Below the pieces are notes generated by a model. It had not been told where the DNA came from and did not search any database. It worked only from the letters and a program-made list of their open reading frames with translations. Of a DNA stretch of 64,000 nucleotides, positions 61,783 through 64,000 are shown piece after piece (the first letter of the stretch is position 1; every line of letters begins with the position of its first letter). Made by a program: the position numbers and the translations under genes. Source of the DNA: Streptomyces sp. XM4193 (GTDB lineage Bacteria > Actinomycetota > Actinomycetes > Streptomycetales > Streptomycetaceae); assembly GCF_023072595.1 (NCBI RefSeq), contig NZ_JALLGK010000009.1, positions 62,001 to 126,000 of the forward strand, in the 5' to 3' direction.

Positions 61783-62739
61783 TCACTGCTCCTTGGTGGT
61801 GGACAGGGCGCGGACGGTGCGGGACGGGCTGGGACGGCCCAGGCGGTCGGCCATCCACGTGCTGGTGGCGACCAGTCGGTCGAGATCGACGCCGGTCTCG
61901 ATGCCCAGCCCGCGGAGCATCCAGACCAGGTCCTCGGTGGCGAGGTTTCCGGTGGCGCTCCTGGCGTACGGGCAGCCGCCGAGACCGCCCGCGGAGGCGT
62001 CGACGGTGGTGACGCCGTGGCGGAGCGCGGTGAGGGTGTTGGCCAGGGCCTGGCCGTAGGTGTCGTGGAAGTGCACCGCGAGCACCCCGTCGGGCACGCC
62101 GGCCGCGTTCAGCGCGGTCAGCAGATCCTCCACCTGGCCCGCGGTGGCGACGCCGATCGTGTCGCCCAGGCTCAGCTCGTCGCAGCCCAGGTCGAGCAAC
62201 CGGCGGCAGACGTCGACCACTTGGCGGGCCGGCACCGGGCCCTCCCACGGATCGCCGAAGCACATGGACAGATAGCCGCGCACCCTCGCGCCCGAGTCCT
62301 TCGCCCGCGCGACCACCGGCGCGAACATCTCCAGCGCCTCGTCGACGGTGCGGTTGAGGTTGGCCCTGGCGAAGGACTCGGTGGCGCTGCCGAAGACGGC
62401 GATCTCGCGGGCGCCCAGCGCCAGCGCACGCTCCAGGCCGCGCTCGTTGGGCACCAGCACGGGCAGCCGCACACCGGCCGACGCCGGCAGATCCGCGAGC
62501 CCGCCGTACAGCTCCTCCGCGTCGGCGAGCTGCGGCACCCATTTGGGATGGACGAAGCTCGTCGCCTCCACCGTGTCCAGCCCGGCCCCGACCAGCCGGC
62601 GGATGAACTCCGCCTTGACGTCGACCGGGACGACGGCCTTCTCGTTCTGCAGGCCGTCGCGGGGACCGACCTCGTGGATGCGCACGCGCGACGGCAGCCC
62701 CTCGGCGGGCACGGTCATCGGCAGTCCGGCGGTGCTCAT
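61783..62739 (-). CDS. hmgL: Hydroxymethylglutaryl-CoA lyase
   Basis: This 318-residue enzyme cleaves HMG-CoA to acetyl-CoA and acetoacetate, the final step of leucine catabolism. It starts MSTAGLPMTVPAEGLPSRVRIHEVGPRDGLQNEK with the catalytic Arg. VHFHDTYGQALANTLTAL carries the metal ligands (HxH), and the signature GGLGGCPYARSATGN contains the active-site Cys. Its ATG overlaps the upstream carboxylase stop by 4 nt, and acdH follows 5 bp after its own stop: a tight operon. Confidence 0.95.
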   Translation of the reverse strand: MSTAGLPMTVPAEGLPSRVRIHEVGPRDGLQNEKAVVPVDVKAEFIRRLVGAGLDTVEATSFVHPKWVPQLADAEELYGGLADLPASAGVRLPVLVPNERGLERALALGAREIAVFGSATESFARANLNRTVDEALEMFAPVVARAKDSGARVRGYLSMCFGDPWEGPVPARQVVDVCRRLLDLGCDELSLGDTIGVATAGQVEDLLTALNAAGVPDGVLAVHFHDTYGQALANTLTALRHGVTTVDASAGGLGGCPYARSATGNLATEDLVWMLRGLGIETGVDLDRLVATSTWMADRLGRPSPSRTVRALSTTKEQ

Positions 62740-64000
62740 GCGCGCTCCTCCTCGGCCCTCGCGCCCGAACCCGCGGCGCCCGGGCCCGAGCCGGCGGCCT
62801 CCGGATCGGCGGCGTCCGGGTGCGTGGCGTCCGAGTCGGTGGCGTCCGGGTCGACCACGGCGAGCACCTGGTCCATCGCCACCGTGCTGCCGGGACGCAC
62901 ATCGAGCTCGGTGACGGTGCCGGCGTGCGGCGCGGAGATGACGTGCTCCATCTTCATCGCCTCGACGATCACCAGCGCCTGCCCGGCCTCGACCGAGTCA
63001 CCCACCGCCGCCTTGACCACGGTGACGGTGCCCGGCATCGGCGCGGTCAGCGCGTCCGCGCCGTGTGCGCCCGCACCGCCGCGCAGGGCGGCGGCGACCG
63101 GATCGTGGTCGACCAGGTGCCAGCCGGCACCCTCGGCGCCGAGCCACCGCTCACCGGTCCCGGCCACATGGTGGTGGCCGAGCATCGTGCCCCGCCACTG
63201 CGTCCGCACCCGGCCCTGCTCGTCCGAGGCCAGATGCGCGGCGACGGGCTCGCCCTCCGCGCCGATCCGCACCTCGGTCTCCGGCCCCCGGCCGCGCACC
63301 GCGACGGCCACCGGCTCCGCGCCGGGCGCTCTGAAGTGGTACGGGGTCCAGGCGCTCAGACCGTCCAGCCGCCAGCCGGAGGGGACCGAGAACGGGTCCG
63401 TCCAGCCCTGACCGCTCGGCTCCAGCGCGGCGTGCCGCAGCAGCGCCGCGGTGGCGTACACCTCGTCCGGAACCTCGGCGGCGACCAGCGACGCCGCGTC
63501 CCGGTCGACCAGGCCGGTGTCCAACTCGCCGCTGCGCACGGCCGGATGGTCCAGCAGGGCGCGCAGGAAGCCGGTGTTGGTGTCGACGCCGAGCACGGTC
63601 GTCCGCGCCAGCGCGCCGCGCAGGCGTCGCAGGGCGCTCGACCTGTCCGGCCCGTGCGCGATGACCTTGGCGAGCATCGGGTCGTAGGTGGTGCCGACCT
63701 CGCTGCCCTCGCTCAGACCGGAGTCCACCCGCACGCCCTCGCCGCCGGGCTCGCGCAGCAGCTGCACGGTGCCGGCCGAGGGCAGGAAGTCGACCCGCTC
63801 GCCGCTGGGGCGGGCGGTCTCGGCGCAGATGCGCGCCTCCACGGCGTGCCCGGTCATCCGGATGTCGTCCTGCTGCCAGGGGAGTTGCTCGCCCGCGGCG
63901 ACCCGCAGCTGCCACTCCACGAGGTCCACGCCGCACACCAGCTCGGTGACCGGATGCTCGACCTGGAGCCGGGTGTTCATCTCCATGAAGAAGTACGAGC
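62736..64000 (-). CDS. 3-methylcrotonyl-CoA carboxylase alpha subunit (biotin carboxylase + BCCP), 5'-truncated
   Basis: The frame is open to the window edge; the N-terminal half of the biotin carboxylase lies outside. The visible 421 residues start inside the ATP-grasp domain (FFMEMNTRLQVEHPVTELVCGVDLVEWQ) with the biotin carboxylase C-terminal domain next (EARICAETA, FLPSAGTVQLL, YDPMLAKVIAHG). The C-terminal biotinyl domain has the biotinylated Lys in VEAMKMEHVIS. The final 40 residues are Asp/Ala/Gly-rich. Context (hmgL, acdH) points to leucine catabolism; propionyl- or acetyl-CoA carboxylase is less likely. The beta subunit gene would lie just outside. Confidence 0.93.
   Translation of the reverse strand, partial: SYFFMEMNTRLQVEHPVTELVCGVDLVEWQLRVAAGEQLPWQQDDIRMTGHAVEARICAETARPSGERVDFLPSAGTVQLLREPGGEGVRVDSGLSEGSEVGTTYDPMLAKVIAHGPDRSSALRRLRGALARTTVLGVDTNTGFLRALLDHPAVRSGELDTGLVDRDAASLVAAEVPDEVYATAALLRHAALEPSGQGWTDPFSVPSGWRLDGLSAWTPYHFRAPGAEPVAVAVRGRGPETEVRIGAEGEPVAAHLASDEQGRVRTQWRGTMLGHHHVAGTGERWLGAEGAGWHLVDHDPVAAALRGGAGAHGADALTAPMPGTVTVVKAAVGDSVEAGQALVIVEAMKMEHVISAPHAGTVTELDVRPGSTVAMDQVLAVVDPDATDSDATHPDAADPEAAGSGPGAAGSGARAEEERA

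Overview
The window is chromosomal DNA of a Streptomyces-like actinomycete. It is very GC-rich, uses GTG and TTG starts, and carries several markers of the genus: a DasR-controlled GlcNAc PTS locus, a cslA-glxA-cslZ hyphal-tip glycan locus with a nearby LPMO, a CdgA-like GGDEF-EAL protein, an XRE-TPR regulator and a class F sortase. Most of it is ordinary core-chromosome content. I see no insertion sequence, prophage, integrase or CRISPR array, and no gene that is clearly broken. The first gene (M6 protease) and the last (acyl-CoA carboxylase alpha subunit) are cut by the window edges.

0-17 kb holds housekeeping genes. These are NAD salvage (pncB-pncA), clpS with a DUF2017 gene, an AGCS sodium:alanine symporter, and a cysteine-biosynthesis group (JAMM protease, cysteine leader peptide, cysO, cysM). 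They are followed by an MBL hydrolase, a GNAT protein, nagE and nagF between DasR-like sites, rph, rdgB, tRNA-Leu(UAG), a Bcp peroxiredoxin, a DUF3618 protein and a GroES-like protein. 17-28.6 kb holds cell-envelope and metabolic genes: a bifunctional penicillin-binding protein, an SGNH hydrolase, a DUF445 protein, a FAH-family hydrolase, a Gfo/Idh/MocA oxidoreductase, a HAD phosphatase, and a surface protein beside a class F sortase.

28.8-36.4 kb is the apical glycan region: cslZ (GH6), glxA (copper radical oxidase), cslA (GT2 synthase), an unassigned 52-residue ORF next to two strong hairpins, tRNA-Lys, and an AA10 LPMO with an upstream DasR-like site. 36.6-46.6 kb is a catabolic-looking block: an ehuBCDA-like ABC importer, an IclR regulator, a second tRNA-Lys, DUF3830, an amidase, a D-2-hydroxyacid dehydrogenase and two maleate-isomerase/Asp-Glu-racemase superfamily proteins. 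I cannot assign its substrate. 46.7-51.7 kb holds cdgA, a second M6 protease, an Sfp-type PPTase, a third tRNA-Lys and a small hypothetical gene.

51.8-56.4 kb is the most unusual module. It is three overlapping minus-strand genes: a RecB/Cas4-type PD-(D/E)XK nuclease with a possible four-cysteine Fe-S staple, an unrecognised 560-residue protein and an SF1 Dna2/UPF1-like helicase. It looks like a split Dna2 or AddAB-like machine for repair or defence. 56.4-60.4 kb holds a histidine phosphatase, an XRE-TPR regulator facing a small unknown gene, and a spermidine-synthase-like protein. 60.6-64 kb is a leucine-degradation operon (carboxylase alpha subunit, HMG-CoA lyase, acyl-CoA dehydrogenase).
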